Of a stretch of DNA of 64,000 nt, positions 18,192 through 27,127 are shown in pieces. A program made the position numbers and the translations under genes. The notes below the pieces were generated by a model. It saw only the letters and a program-made list of their open reading frames with translations, was not told where the DNA came from and ran no database searches. Source of the stretch: PALSA-1353 sp050014015 (GTDB lineage Bacteria; Planctomycetota; Phycisphaerae; Tepidisphaerales; Tepidisphaeraceae); NCBI GenBank assembly GCA_050014015.1, contig JBEKEC010000001.1, forward strand, positions 62,001 to 126,000, read 5' to 3'. How positions within the stretch are numbered: the first letter of the stretch is position 1; each line of letters opens with the position of its first letter.

Positions 18192-18315
18192 CCCCTCCCC
18201 TGGTACTCCGGGGGAGGGTCAGGGTGGGGGTTTCGTGGGCCAATCGGCGTTCGACGGTGCAGGGCAAGCCCTCCACCCCCACCCCAACCCTCCCCCTGAG
18301 TACAAGGGGAGGGGG
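18192..18315. repeat. Long imperfect palindrome (GGGGAGGG/CCCTCCCC type)
   Basis: The arms 18192-18232 and 18275-18315 are imperfect inverted copies of about 41 bases. The loop contains a small GC hairpin, AGGGCAAGCCCT, at 18261-18272. The element fills the space between the GT-C gene start and the permease stop codon. If transcribed, it would fold into a long stem. Confidence 0.85.
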
Positions 18316-18334
18316 AAATTCTTTGCAGCAAATG

Positions 18335-19225
18335 TCACGCACTCTCCCTCATGTTCCGACCGCACGCCAAGTATGCCACGAGAAACTCCAGAAACAAAAC
18401 CGCGACGATGGCCGGGCCCGGCGCGATGAACGGCCAGCGCCAGGCGACGGCGATCCCCGCCAGCGTCGCGGCGACGTTGGCGCCGACGGCAACGGCCATG
18501 ACGACCGTCATCCTCCGGCTGACCGCCAGCCCGGCCGCGCCCGGCAGGACCAGCAGCCCCGCCACCAGCAAATTCCCCGCAAGCTGCATCCCCGCGATGA
18601 TCACCACCGCCACCAGCAGAATCAGCAAATAATGCACCAACCCCACCGGCACGCCGCTCACCTCCGCCAGCATCGGATCGAAGCAATATAGAACAATTTG
18701 CCGCCGAAGGACGGCGACGATCAAAAGGATCGCCCCGCAAACTCCGGCCGCCAGCATCATGGCCGCGGGGGTCAATCGGTTGACGTTTCCGAGCAAATAA
18801 ATTTCCCAGCCCGTCGTGCTGCCGCGGCCGAAGTGGGCGTGAATCCCAAATGCGATGAACCCCCACGCCAGCGCCGCGGCGACGAAAATGCCGATGGCGG
18901 CGTCTCCGCTGACGGCCCGCCGGCGGCTGATCCACCCCACCGCCCCCGCCGTCGCCAGCGCGAACCCCGCCCCGATCAGAAAAATCGCCACCCCATTGTT
19001 CAGCGCCGGAAACGCGATCGCCAGCAGCACCGCCGTCCCGATCCCCCCGAACGCCGCGTGCGCGATCCCATCGCCCAGATACGCCCATCGCCGCAGCACC
19101 ACAAACGGTGAAAGCACCGCCCCCGCCACCCCCACCGACGCCGACGCCACCGCCACCCGAATCGTGTTCGACGTCAACTCCAAGTCTGCCAGAATATGCG
19201 ACGATTCCATCATCCCGCACCGCAT
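18335..19225 (-). CDS. Metal ABC transporter permease (ZnuB/TroC family)
   Basis: A 296-residue protein with about eight membrane helices. The family motif RRWAYLGDGIAHAAFGG appears near residue 45, and AGMQLAGNLLVAGLLVLPGAAG is the conserved C-terminal half segment. ABC-3 family permeases import zinc, manganese or iron chelates with a substrate-binding protein and an ATPase. The ATPase lies upstream on the same strand but is separated by a 150-base gap containing a palindrome. No binding protein is in the window. The metal cannot be told from sequence. Confidence 0.9.
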   Translation of the reverse strand: MRCGMMESSHILADLELTSNTIRVAVASASVGVAGAVLSPFVVLRRWAYLGDGIAHAAFGGIGTAVLLAIAFPALNNGVAIFLIGAGFALATAGAVGWISRRRAVSGDAAIGIFVAAALAWGFIAFGIHAHFGRGSTTGWEIYLLGNVNRLTPAAMMLAAGVCGAILLIVAVLRRQIVLYCFDPMLAEVSGVPVGLVHYLLILLVAVVIIAGMQLAGNLLVAGLLVLPGAAGLAVSRRMTVVMAVAVGANVAATLAGIAVAWRWPFIAPGPAIVAVLFLEFLVAYLACGRNMRESA

Positions 19226-19255
19226 CCCTGTTTTATTACGCTTCTCCGGAAAGGC

Positions 19256-19350
19256 TTAACCGCGAAGGGGCGAAGAAGCGAAGTTACGCGAAGAAAAAAT
19301 AAGAATTGAATTTCTTCGCGTAACTTCGCTCCTTCGCTCCCTCGCGGTAA
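19256..19350. repeat. Palindrome between the ATPase and permease genes
   Basis: The arms 19256-19295 and 19311-19350 are imperfect inverted copies built on GCGAAGTTACGCGAAG, with an AT-rich 15-base loop. The element splits what would otherwise be a tight two-gene operon. Confidence 0.88.
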
Positions 19351-19376
19351 TCTGTACTTGACGCTCACGACTTCGC

Positions 19377-20129
19377 TCATCCCGCCCTGCTGGTTCGCAA
19401 TTCCGTCAGGTCCGATCCGAACATTTCGCGGGCCAGTTCGCGCGGCATGTTTTCCGGAACGTCGTGATAATGCAGCGTCACGTTCAAACACGCCAGCCGA
19501 TCGCAAACCGCCGCCACCGTCCGAACGTCGTGACTCGCCAGGATCACCGTCAGCGCCAGCGACTGCTTCAGATCCCCCAGAAACCGGATGAACTGATCCT
19601 GCCCGATGCGGTCGATGCCCGTGGTCGGCTCATCGAGCAGCAGCACGTGCGGCCGCGACGCCAACGCCCTCGCGATGTACGCGCGCTGAAGCTCCCCGCC
19701 TGACAACGATCCGATCGGCGTATCGGCCAATTCCTCGATCCCCACTTTGCCCAGCAGCCATTGCACGTGCCGAAGGTCTTCCGCCGACTCCCTGCCGAGA
19801 ATCCCGATCTTTCCCGCCAATCCCAAGCGCACGAATTGCCCGACGTCGATCGGAAACCCCGGCGGCGTCCGCGGATTCTGCGGAAGATATCCCAGCACGT
19901 CTCCCCGTCGCACCGCGGCCACCGCCGGCATCCCCGCGACCGAAATCGTCCCCCGCGTCGGCTTGAGCAGCGCCAGCAGCAGCTTCATCAGCGTCGTCTT
20001 CCCCCCGCCGTTGGGGCCGATCACCCCGACCGTCGTCCCGCGCGCCACGGAGATACTGATGTGTTTCAGCACCAGCCGCTGGCCGTAGGCGAAATCGACG
20101 TTGGATATCTCGATGATCGGTTCCGACAC
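19377..20129 (-). CDS. Metal ABC transporter ATP-binding protein (ZnuC-like)
   Basis: About 250 residues, the normal family length. Walker A is GPNGGGKTTLMKLLL, the signature is GSLSGGELQRAYIARALA, Walker B is VLLLDEPTTGID, and the switch histidine follows in ILASHD. The N-terminus IIEISNVDFAYGQ is standard. I choose the GTG at 20129, because the frame upstream to 20210 translates a neighbouring palindrome and has no coding character. It energises the metal permease at 18335. Confidence 0.92.
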   Translation of the reverse strand: MSEPIIEISNVDFAYGQRLVLKHISISVARGTTVGVIGPNGGGKTTLMKLLLALLKPTRGTISVAGMPAVAAVRRGDVLGYLPQNPRTPPGFPIDVGQFVRLGLAGKIGILGRESAEDLRHVQWLLGKVGIEELADTPIGSLSGGELQRAYIARALASRPHVLLLDEPTTGIDRIGQDQFIRFLGDLKQSLALTVILASHDVRTVAAVCDRLACLNVTLHYHDVPENMPRELAREMFGSDLTELRTSRAG

Positions 20130-20170
20130 AGCCGCTAAGGATATGCCATCGAAGCCGAAGAGGCGAACTT

Positions 20171-20262
20171 GGCAGATTGCCGATTGCCGATTGCCAATTG
20201 CCGATTGCAAGAAGGGATTTCGCAGCCTCTTTCAATCGGCAATTGGCAATCGGCAATCTGCC
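20171..20262. repeat. Palindrome of short GCCGATTGCC units
   Basis: The left arm 20171-20207 and the right arm 20233-20262 are inverted copies built from the repeated heptamer-like unit CGATTGC; the left arm has one extra unit. It lies between the ATPase start and the GH2 stop codon. In a frame through it, translation gives SAIGNRQSAI-type false N-termini. Confidence 0.88.
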
Positions 20263-20274
20263 CAAACCCGCCAT

Positions 20275-22497
20275 TCACGGCATCGTCGCCGGCTCCACGC
20301 TCCGCCGGGTCGCCGGCCTCACGGGCCTCACGTCGATCACGCCGGGATCATAATCGATCCCGCAGACGTCCCGGTACGTTTGCCCGGCCCGAGTGCCGAT
20401 CGCTTCGATGGCGTTCTCGCCGCGGACCAGCGTGACGTCGGGCCAGACGAACACGCAATCGTCGCCCGTCTTGACGCCCAGCGCCACGCCGTTCACTTTC
20501 AGTTCCACCGTCTCGCAATTCGAGTAGATTTTGATGGGGCCTTGCTCGACGTTCCGCGGGGTATATCGCCGATCGGTGATGTAAATCACCGGCTCGTCGG
20601 ACCAATTGGCCTTGTAGAAATAGAACACGTCCTTCTTGGTCTTGCGGTCGTAGGTCACCAGGCCCTTGTCGTTTCGGCCCAGATGATCCCCTTCGTGGCG
20701 CCAGTCCGCGGCGAAGTCGAACATGTTCCAGAGAAACGTACCCCAGATATAGGGGCGGCCTTTCAATGCTTTGTACGCCGCCTCGTGAACCACGCCCTGC
20801 CATTCCTCGGGATGCCAGAAGCTGACCGGCACGGGCTGTCTGGGGTCGATCTCGTGCTGAAATACGCTCGCGCCCGCGCCGTACTCGCTGATCCCGAACG
20901 CGCGGCCGGGAATCTGCCCTCGCAGCGCGTCCAGGTCCTTCGGCCAGGCGGCGGGCGTTTTGGTGTACCAGCCTTCGTATCGGTTGAAGGCAATGATGTC
21001 GGTGATCTGGTTCAGCGGCAGCGTGCCCACCTCCGAGAACGACGCCGCCGTCGTCAGACGCGTGGGATCGAGCAGATGCGCTTCGTCGTTCAGGTCCTTC
21101 ACGACCTGGTTCTCGCGCTCCAGCATGGCCGCGCCCTCGGCTTCCGTCTGGCCCCTTTCCCGTTTATCTCTCAGCTCGTTGAACAGCGACCAGAAACAGA
21201 TCGACGGATGGTTGTAGCTCTGCTTGATCAGTTCGCGAAGCTGTTGTTTGGCGATATCCTCAAACTCCTGCGAGGAACCGACCACGTTGACCATGCTCGA
21301 CTCGGCCCACACGATCAGTCCCCCGTGGTCGCACAGATCGTAAAAATCCTGCGCGTGCTGGTAATGCGCCAGCCGGATCGCGTTGCAGCCCATCTCCATG
21401 ATGAGGTCGAAATCCTCCCGCTGCTGGAGCGAGGTGATCGCCCAGCCCATGTCGATGCGGTCCTGATGGCGGTTGACCCCATGCAGCGGATAGGACTGGC
21501 CGTTGAGAAAGAATCCCTTGTCCGGATCGACGTTGAAGAAGCGAAGCCCCACGGGCTGAATCACGCGGTCGACGACTTGCCCGCCCTCGGCGACCGTCAC
21601 CCGCACGCGGTACAAATACGGATCTTTCCGCCCATCCCACAAATGCGGCCGATCGATGCTCAGCCATTGCACCGCATCGGCATCGCCGGCGGACTCGATC
21701 GCCTGCGTCGTGTTCACGCTCTGGAGAACCTGGTCGTTGGCGTCGAGCAATTCGCAGGTGACGGTCGCCGGCGTTTCGGCCGACCCGCCGTTGCGAAGCT
21801 TGCTGGTAACTTGCAAATCGGCGTGCGCCGCCGAGACGGTCACCTGCTTGACGTACACCCCCGGCGACGCGTCATCCATCGGACTGATCGACACCGGATT
21901 CAGCGCCAAAAGCCGCACCCCGCGATACAGCCCGCCGCACATGTTGAAATCTCCCGCCAGCGGCGGAATGCCCGGGTCGGGCGAGTTGGTGACCCGGACC
22001 GCGATCACGTTGTCGCCCTGAGGATTCATCAGCGGCGTCACGTCGTAACAGAACGCGGAAAACATCCCCTTATGCTCCGGCCCCGCAGGCTTGCCGTTCA
22101 CGAACACCGTCGCGGCGCTGCCCGCCGCGTCGAAACGCAGGAACAACGATTTGCCCTGTTCCTCCGCCCCGAGCGTCACGTGCCGCCGATACCACCCCGG
22201 TCCACGGTAATAGTTGGACCCCCCGTCTTCCCCATCCAGGTTGTTCCAGGTGTGCGGCAGCGTCACGGACTGCCAGGATGAATCGTCAAAATCCGGCTGT
22301 TCCGCGTTGGCGACGTCCTGGCGAATGAACTTCCAATCGGGATTGAGATCGACCGCGACGCGCGGCGCGGTCACGGCGTCGACGCCGGGCAACTCCAATG
22401 ATGGCCCCGAACGATTCGCCGTGCCGCACGCGCACAGCGACGCCCCGAAAACAGCCGCCAGAAACCCAAACCAAATCCGCTTAATCATTCCGCTCAT
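20275..22497 (-). CDS. Glycoside hydrolase family 2 (beta-galactosidase-like) lipoprotein
   Basis: A protein of about 740 residues. The N-terminal hydrophobic stretch followed by SLCACG suggests a lipoprotein signal. The order of domains fits GH2: jelly-roll sugar-binding domain (SWQSVTLPHTWNN, YYRGPGWYRRHV), immunoglobulin-like domain, and a TIM barrel. FWSLFNEL carries the acid/base glutamate and GISEYGAG the nucleophile glutamate; GVNRHQD is the usual barrel start. It probably cleaves beta-linked galactose or related sugars outside the cytoplasm. GGAG precedes the ATG at 22497; the frame also runs to 22515. The 190-base gap upstream holds no gene. Confidence 0.92.
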   Translation of the reverse strand: MSGMIKRIWFGFLAAVFGASLCACGTANRSGPSLELPGVDAVTAPRVAVDLNPDWKFIRQDVANAEQPDFDDSSWQSVTLPHTWNNLDGEDGGSNYYRGPGWYRRHVTLGAEEQGKSLFLRFDAAGSAATVFVNGKPAGPEHKGMFSAFCYDVTPLMNPQGDNVIAVRVTNSPDPGIPPLAGDFNMCGGLYRGVRLLALNPVSISPMDDASPGVYVKQVTVSAAHADLQVTSKLRNGGSAETPATVTCELLDANDQVLQSVNTTQAIESAGDADAVQWLSIDRPHLWDGRKDPYLYRVRVTVAEGGQVVDRVIQPVGLRFFNVDPDKGFFLNGQSYPLHGVNRHQDRIDMGWAITSLQQREDFDLIMEMGCNAIRLAHYQHAQDFYDLCDHGGLIVWAESSMVNVVGSSQEFEDIAKQQLRELIKQSYNHPSICFWSLFNELRDKRERGQTEAEGAAMLERENQVVKDLNDEAHLLDPTRLTTAASFSEVGTLPLNQITDIIAFNRYEGWYTKTPAAWPKDLDALRGQIPGRAFGISEYGAGASVFQHEIDPRQPVPVSFWHPEEWQGVVHEAAYKALKGRPYIWGTFLWNMFDFAADWRHEGDHLGRNDKGLVTYDRKTKKDVFYFYKANWSDEPVIYITDRRYTPRNVEQGPIKIYSNCETVELKVNGVALGVKTGDDCVFVWPDVTLVRGENAIEAIGTRAGQTYRDVCGIDYDPGVIDVRPVRPATRRSVEPATMP

Positions 22498-22687
22498 AAC
22501 CGCTCCATCCGCCAAAAGTAAGCCCCACTACTATGAAGGTGATGCCCGCCCGATGCAACTTTTACCCGCCGTCGAGACGGTTGTTTATCGGACGCTTGAC
22601 GCTTGATCAATCCGCCCCATTTTTACGCCGATACCTCGAACAGTTCCACCATCGCCGGTAACGGAGGGGCGGCACAAGGAGTCGTTT

Positions 22688-23596
22688 ATGCCCCGCGAGA
22701 TTCTGCTTATCGATGATTCCAAGGCCATTCACGCCCTGGTCCGCGCCCGTTTGACGGAAGAACCGGCCACGGTCCTGTCCGCCTACTCCGGTCAGGAGGG
22801 CCTGGCCGCAGCGCGAAAATTCACCCCCGATCTCATTCTCCTCGACGTCGATTTGCCGGACATCCACGGTCTGGAACTCTGCCGGGAATTGAAGGCCGAC
22901 GCCGCCACCGCCAACATTCCCGTGATCTTCCTCGCCGGCGCGGTCTCTCCGGACGACCGGATTTACGGCCCCGAGGTCGGAGCGGCGGATTTCATCAGCA
23001 AGCCGTTCAATCCCGCGGAATTGCGCGCACGCATTCGCGGCGCCCTGCGGACCCGCAACCTCCTGGAGCTTATCCAAGACGGAATGCAGACCGATCCCGT
23101 CACCGGATTGTGGAACCGGGCTTATTTCGACGACCGCTTCTGCCAGGAACTTTCCCTGGCGCGCCGCCACGGCCATCCGCTGGCGTGCGTGCTGGCCGAC
23201 ATCGACCATTTCACCTCGATCAATGAAACCTTCGGCCGCAGCTTCGGCGATGAAGTCCTCCGCCGGACCGGCGCCGTCCTCGACGACGCCACCCGCACCG
23301 AGGACGTGGTTTGCCGATTCGGCCCCGACGAGCTGATCGTCCTTTGCCCGTCCACCCACGCCGCCGGCGCCGAAGCGATCGTTGCCCGTCTCCGCCAGGA
23401 TATCAGCAAAATGGATTTGATTTGCCGGCAGAAACACGTCCCGATCACGTGCAGCTTCGGCGTGGCCGAAGACGACGGGCGGAAGCTATCGATCATCGAA
23501 ACCGCCGAACGGGCCCTGGATTCCGCCAGATCCGCCGCCCCCGACCGCCAAGTCGCCCCCAACGACGCCTCCCTGGCCGAAACCATGCAAATCTGA
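22688..23596 (+). CDS. Response regulator with a degenerate GGDEF domain
   Basis: A 302-residue protein. Residues 1-125 form a receiver domain (ILLIDDSKAIH, phosphoacceptor Asp in LILLDVDLPDIHG, Lys in ISKPFNP). Residues 130-285 form a GGDEF-type domain that starts DPVTGLWNRAYFDDR. The metal Asp is kept in LADIDHFTSIN, but the signature loop reads FGPDEL in place of GGDEF or GGEEF. Diguanylate cyclase activity is therefore doubtful; the domain may bind nucleotide without catalysis. A GGAG-like site is present upstream. Its stop codon is followed directly by a palindrome. Confidence 0.9.
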   Translation: MPREILLIDDSKAIHALVRARLTEEPATVLSAYSGQEGLAAARKFTPDLILLDVDLPDIHGLELCRELKADAATANIPVIFLAGAVSPDDRIYGPEVGAADFISKPFNPAELRARIRGALRTRNLLELIQDGMQTDPVTGLWNRAYFDDRFCQELSLARRHGHPLACVLADIDHFTSINETFGRSFGDEVLRRTGAVLDDATRTEDVVCRFGPDELIVLCPSTHAAGAEAIVARLRQDISKMDLICRQKHVPITCSFGVAEDDGRKLSIIETAERALDSARSAAPDRQVAPNDASLAETMQI

Positions 23597-23597
23597 C

Positions 23598-23684
23598 AAA
23601 AGGGGTCATAAGCCATTTACTGCATTTGTGCGGATTTTGCCTATTTTTGGCGGAAATTATAAAAATGGCTTATGACCCCTTTTT
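23598..23684. repeat. 87-bp palindromic element between convergent genes
   Basis: The arms 23598-23618 and 23663-23683 are perfect 21-base inverted copies (AAAAGGGGTCATAAGCC start). The element begins 2 bases after the GGDEF-gene stop and touches the MOSC-gene stop. It could act as a bidirectional terminator, with T-rich flanks on both sides. Confidence 0.92.
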
Positions 23685-24508
23685 CAAACTAAACATAATT
23701 TGACTTCATCTCCGACGCGGATGGTTTTGCCCGCCTGGTCGGGCGGGACGAGGGTGTTGACCGCCAGGCGATAGAAATGATTGAACCGCGATTTCTCCGC
23801 CCAGGGCGGAAGAGTCTCCTGCCGCTTCTCGGCGAAGACCTTGGCGAATTGCGGATTGCTTTGGCCCGTGAACGGATCGCGCGGCGGAACCACGCAACGC
23901 TGGCAGGGATTGTTGCCGTCCAGCAAGCAATCCCCGATGGCAAACCGCACGAGCGAGCCTTTGACGCCGTACAATCGGTCCTCCCAAAACGGCCCGACGC
24001 CGCCGATTTCCAGGTTGGCGCGGAACCGGATTCGGATCTGTTTGACGTCCAGGGGAGCAAACCAGCCGGCGACTTCGCCGAGCGTCGCCGTTGAAATCAC
24101 CGTGGGGCCGGGGCAGTCCAGATCGTCGGGAAATCCCACCTCGGAATTGCTCCGCAGGGAAACCGGAATCCCGAAGAATTCCGTCAGCCAGGCGTCGATC
24201 TTTTCCCGTTGCCGATCGACGTGGAACGCCGCCGTCAGGCCGGTTTCCGCCCGGCCCAGCCGCAGCACCTGCGTCAGCGGGTCGTACATCGACCGCATGA
24301 CGTGAACCAGCGGATTGCGCTTGCCGTTGACGAATTTCCCTTCGGAGTCAAACATCGCCAGCATGCGATCCCCCTCGAGCGCCCCGCTGCGCAAAACGCG
24401 GACCTGTTGCAGCGAAACCGGCTCCAACGATTTCACGGGATAGATGGAAATGCTCGCAAGGTGGGGCAATTGATCTTCCGTTGGGATCGGCGGATTCACG
24501 GGCGACAA
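23684..24508 (-). CDS. MOSC domain protein (beta-barrel plus MOSC)
   Basis: A 274-residue protein with the MOSC N-terminal barrel (ASISIYPVKSLEPVSL, GDRMLAMFD) and the C-terminal MOSC domain with its conserved cysteine (GNNPCQRCVVPPRDP). MOSC proteins handle molybdenum cofactor or reduce hydroxylamines, as in YcbX. The gene is followed upstream by a second MOSC protein in tandem on the same strand. The stop codon abuts a palindrome. Confidence 0.88.
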   Translation of the reverse strand: MSPVNPPIPTEDQLPHLASISIYPVKSLEPVSLQQVRVLRSGALEGDRMLAMFDSEGKFVNGKRNPLVHVMRSMYDPLTQVLRLGRAETGLTAAFHVDRQREKIDAWLTEFFGIPVSLRSNSEVGFPDDLDCPGPTVISTATLGEVAGWFAPLDVKQIRIRFRANLEIGGVGPFWEDRLYGVKGSLVRFAIGDCLLDGNNPCQRCVVPPRDPFTGQSNPQFAKVFAEKRQETLPPWAEKSRFNHFYRLAVNTLVPPDQAGKTIRVGDEVKLCLV

Positions 24509-24549
24509 TCATGTCCCAGCCCGTGCGGCCGATCAAGACGTCTGAAGCG

Positions 24550-25368
24550 CTATAAAACGTTCACCGCGTCGCCGATGCGGATCGTGCCGGGATGAACAAC
24601 GGAAGCGTAAATTCCGACCCGGACCTCGTTGGATTGCGCCGCCGCCTTCAGAATGCCGACGTCTCTGGGCAAATCACCCTGAGCCAGCGTCGTCATCACG
24701 CACCGCGGGCAAGGACCGGTGACCTGAATCCAAACCTCCGGTCCGATCGTCAGCGTCTTGCCGATCCATCCATTCTCGACGAAATCCTTCTTGTCGCCGG
24801 TGTTGATGATGAGGTTGGGCCGAAACCTGCGCGGTTCGAACCGCCCGGCGGGATAGACCTCGCGAAGCTTATCCAGCGTCCCCGTCGTCAACACGTGCAG
24901 CGTGGCCAGATCGAAAAACGTTCCCTCCGGCATCGCCTCTTCGGTAACGGTATCCCGATTGGCCAGGCCAGCCATGTCCGGCCAATATTCTTCAAGCTGG
25001 GCGCCCTGGGGAGGGGCTTCCAGAAGCGATACCGCCCGACCCAGCGAAGCGGACATCGTCTGCGAGAAATCCGGATCTGCCGTGACCGCGAATCGGCCGT
25101 CGGGAAGCGTGACGCGAACCGGCGGCAACGCCGCCGAACCGTCCGGCGGGCTGGTAAATGCCGCCCGGTAGCTGAAAAAATTCGGCCATTTCCGAGGATT
25201 CTTCGCGCTGACGACTTTGCGCGTCTCCCGATCGCACAGGGCAAACGCGCGGTCGCCGAACAATCCTCGCGGCGTCACCCGGACCGAATTCAGTTCCTCC
25301 CCCATCATCGACTTCACGGGATATCGGTGCAGGCTCGCTAAAAAGCCCGCGCTGGCAACGGCGGCCAT
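24550..25368 (-). CDS. MOSC domain protein, tandem paralogue
   Basis: A 272-residue protein with the same layout: LASLHRYPVKSMMGEELNSV, GDRAFALCDRETRKVVSAK, and the conserved cysteine pair region TGPCPRCVMTT near residue 230. The middle resembles YiiM/YcbX-type proteins with RFRPNLII. Sequence identity with the neighbour is moderate, so the duplication is old. It lies 41 bases upstream of the other MOSC gene and could share its transcript. Confidence 0.88.
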   Translation of the reverse strand: MAAVASAGFLASLHRYPVKSMMGEELNSVRVTPRGLFGDRAFALCDRETRKVVSAKNPRKWPNFFSYRAAFTSPPDGSAALPPVRVTLPDGRFAVTADPDFSQTMSASLGRAVSLLEAPPQGAQLEEYWPDMAGLANRDTVTEEAMPEGTFFDLATLHVLTTGTLDKLREVYPAGRFEPRRFRPNLIINTGDKKDFVENGWIGKTLTIGPEVWIQVTGPCPRCVMTTLAQGDLPRDVGILKAAAQSNEVRVGIYASVVHPGTIRIGDAVNVL

Positions 25369-25425
25369 AATCCTCCCTTCATCAACCTTTCGTGAGAAAC
25401 AGCCTTTGATTTCAATTTCGCGCCG

Positions 25426-26952
25426 TCATGCCATGGACGGAGCGGCATCGGTCGGCATCGCCGCCAACTCTGATTCGCCCGGCGCCATCGCGGTTTCCTC
25501 CAGCACCTTGCGGATGCTGGCGAATTCCGCCCTGCTTCGGCTGCGAACGATCACCAGCACGATTCCCGCTATGACGTAAGCGCCAAAGATAAACGCGAAG
25601 TAATTGCAGGGATAAGATGGCTCCGGATAGACCGTGCCGACGATCGGCACGATCAGGAGCACAATCGCCATGATCGACAGCACCCAATTGTACGGCTTCA
25701 CTTCGCCGATCTTTTTCAGATAGAACGGGGCGGCCAGAGAAATCAGCACGTAGGCCCCGCAGAATCCCATGGCGCCGAACAGGCCGGCGTCGTTGAATAC
25801 GTCGAACGGCGTCCCGACGCCAAGAGCGTTATACGCCCCCGCGTAAACCGCCAGCATGACGATCGAGGGAATGAGGAACTGCAACAGGGCGAAGGAAGTG
25901 ATGGCGACGTGGGGAGTCAGATTGAGTTTATGCGAACTTCCGATGGAGATCGGGAAGATGCCGTATCTCCCCATCGAGAAAAGTATCCGCGATCCGGAAT
26001 TCAGGCAGGACAGCGCCAGCGCGAAGAAGCTGATCATCGCCCCGAAAGAAATCACCACGCCCATCCAACTCACGCCGAGGTTTGTGCTCAGCGTTGACAG
26101 CGGCGCATCGAGTTGATCGAGCGTCGGATTGTTATTGGCCAATGCGTGGGTTTCGGTATAGGTGATGAACACGAAGAAGGCGCCGGTGAGCAGGAGGCTG
26201 GCGATAACGGCTCGGGGAATGGTGACGAGCGGCTTCTTGGCCTCTTCACCGAACGCGGTGGCGCATTCGAAGCCGACGCCGCTGAAAATCGCCACGACGA
26301 CGCCCAAGCCCATTAGCTTCATGACGTCCTTAAACCCCATGCCGGCGAACGGCGCAAGCTGCGAGTGGTCCACCACGCCGGTCTTGGCCAGCGCGTAGAG
26401 TGCCAGGATCATGATCACGCAGACGGAGGCTCCTTCCATCGCCAGCATCATCAGTGCCGAAAGCGTGATGTCCTTATACGCCAGGAACCAGGCGCAGCCG
26501 ACGCAGATGGCAAATAGGGTAATCCATGGATGGGAGAGATATCCGGTTGCCCCCGCCTGCGTCAGGAGTTTGGAGGCGAAGTGCGTAAATCCCGTCACGC
26601 CGGCGATGCCGATGAAAAGGTACGCCCAGAGCAGGCACCAGCCGGAAACGCCGCCAATCCTCGGTCCCAATCCTTTGACCGTGTATTCGTACATGCTGCC
26701 GGCCGACGTGTATCGCTTGGCGAATTGATTGAGATTCAGGGCCACGAACAGCAGCATGATCGTGCCGAAGAGATAGCAGAGCCATCCCGCCCCGGCCGCC
26801 GTGGCGAACATCAGCGGAATGATCAGCGCGGCCGTCATGCTGGGAGATATCAGCGCCACCGCGTGCGCGGAAACCTCCCAGAAGTTCAACGCGTTGACCT
26901 TCAACTTGCTGTGCGTATTCCGAACCGTGGATGCATAATCGACGTCGCTCAT
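25426..26952 (-). CDS. APC superfamily amino-acid/polyamine permease
   Basis: A protein of about 508 residues with 12 predicted membrane helices. The region ALISPSMTAALIIPLMF and the GAGW/GSMYEYTVKGLG motifs are typical of APC transporters, and GFECATAFGEEAKKP is the conserved helix-6/loop motif. The ATG at 26952 has AGGAGT just before it; the longer frame to 27138 is not coding-like. A regulator gene lies 175 bases upstream on the same strand; the gap contains a GC hairpin. Substrate is probably an amino acid or amine. Confidence 0.92.
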   Translation of the reverse strand: MSDVDYASTVRNTHSKLKVNALNFWEVSAHAVALISPSMTAALIIPLMFATAAGAGWLCYLFGTIMLLFVALNLNQFAKRYTSAGSMYEYTVKGLGPRIGGVSGWCLLWAYLFIGIAGVTGFTHFASKLLTQAGATGYLSHPWITLFAICVGCAWFLAYKDITLSALMMLAMEGASVCVIMILALYALAKTGVVDHSQLAPFAGMGFKDVMKLMGLGVVVAIFSGVGFECATAFGEEAKKPLVTIPRAVIASLLLTGAFFVFITYTETHALANNNPTLDQLDAPLSTLSTNLGVSWMGVVISFGAMISFFALALSCLNSGSRILFSMGRYGIFPISIGSSHKLNLTPHVAITSFALLQFLIPSIVMLAVYAGAYNALGVGTPFDVFNDAGLFGAMGFCGAYVLISLAAPFYLKKIGEVKPYNWVLSIMAIVLLIVPIVGTVYPEPSYPCNYFAFIFGAYVIAGIVLVIVRSRSRAEFASIRKVLEETAMAPGESELAAMPTDAAPSMA

Positions 26953-27098
26953 GGCGGACTCCTGCGAAAAAAACCTCACGGGCCCGCGTGAGCGAACGCG
27001 CGCGGCAACACATTGCTGCCTTACGCCGTGACGCAAGCCTTCCTCTCCGCCAGGAGCTAATTCAATTCGTTTCCCTTTTTCCGCCGCTTCGGGAGATC

Positions 27099-27120
27099 GG
27101 TGGAGGGCTTGCCCTCCGCC
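27099..27120. repeat. Short GC hairpin with TT loop
   Basis: GGAGGGC-TT-GCCCTCC forms a near-perfect hairpin between the regulator and permease genes. Related hairpins with the same GC-TT-GC tip lie at 18261, 27946 and 36429. Confidence 0.7.
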
Positions 27121-27127
27121 ATCGAGC

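Noticed and set aside
18154..18342. N-terminal extension of the GT-C gene (PTLTLPRSTRGG-type residues)
   Set aside because: It is the translation of an intergenic palindrome; a TTG with a strong ribosome binding site at 18153 explains the start better.
20130..20210. N-terminal extension of the metal-transporter ATPase (SAIGNRQSAI)
   Set aside because: It reads through the neighbouring palindrome; the family starts at the residues following the GTG at 20129.
20101..22281. 726-codon plus-strand ORF opposite the GH2 gene
   Set aside because: High GC content gives long open antisense frames; the minus-strand protein has clear catalytic motifs and this one has none.
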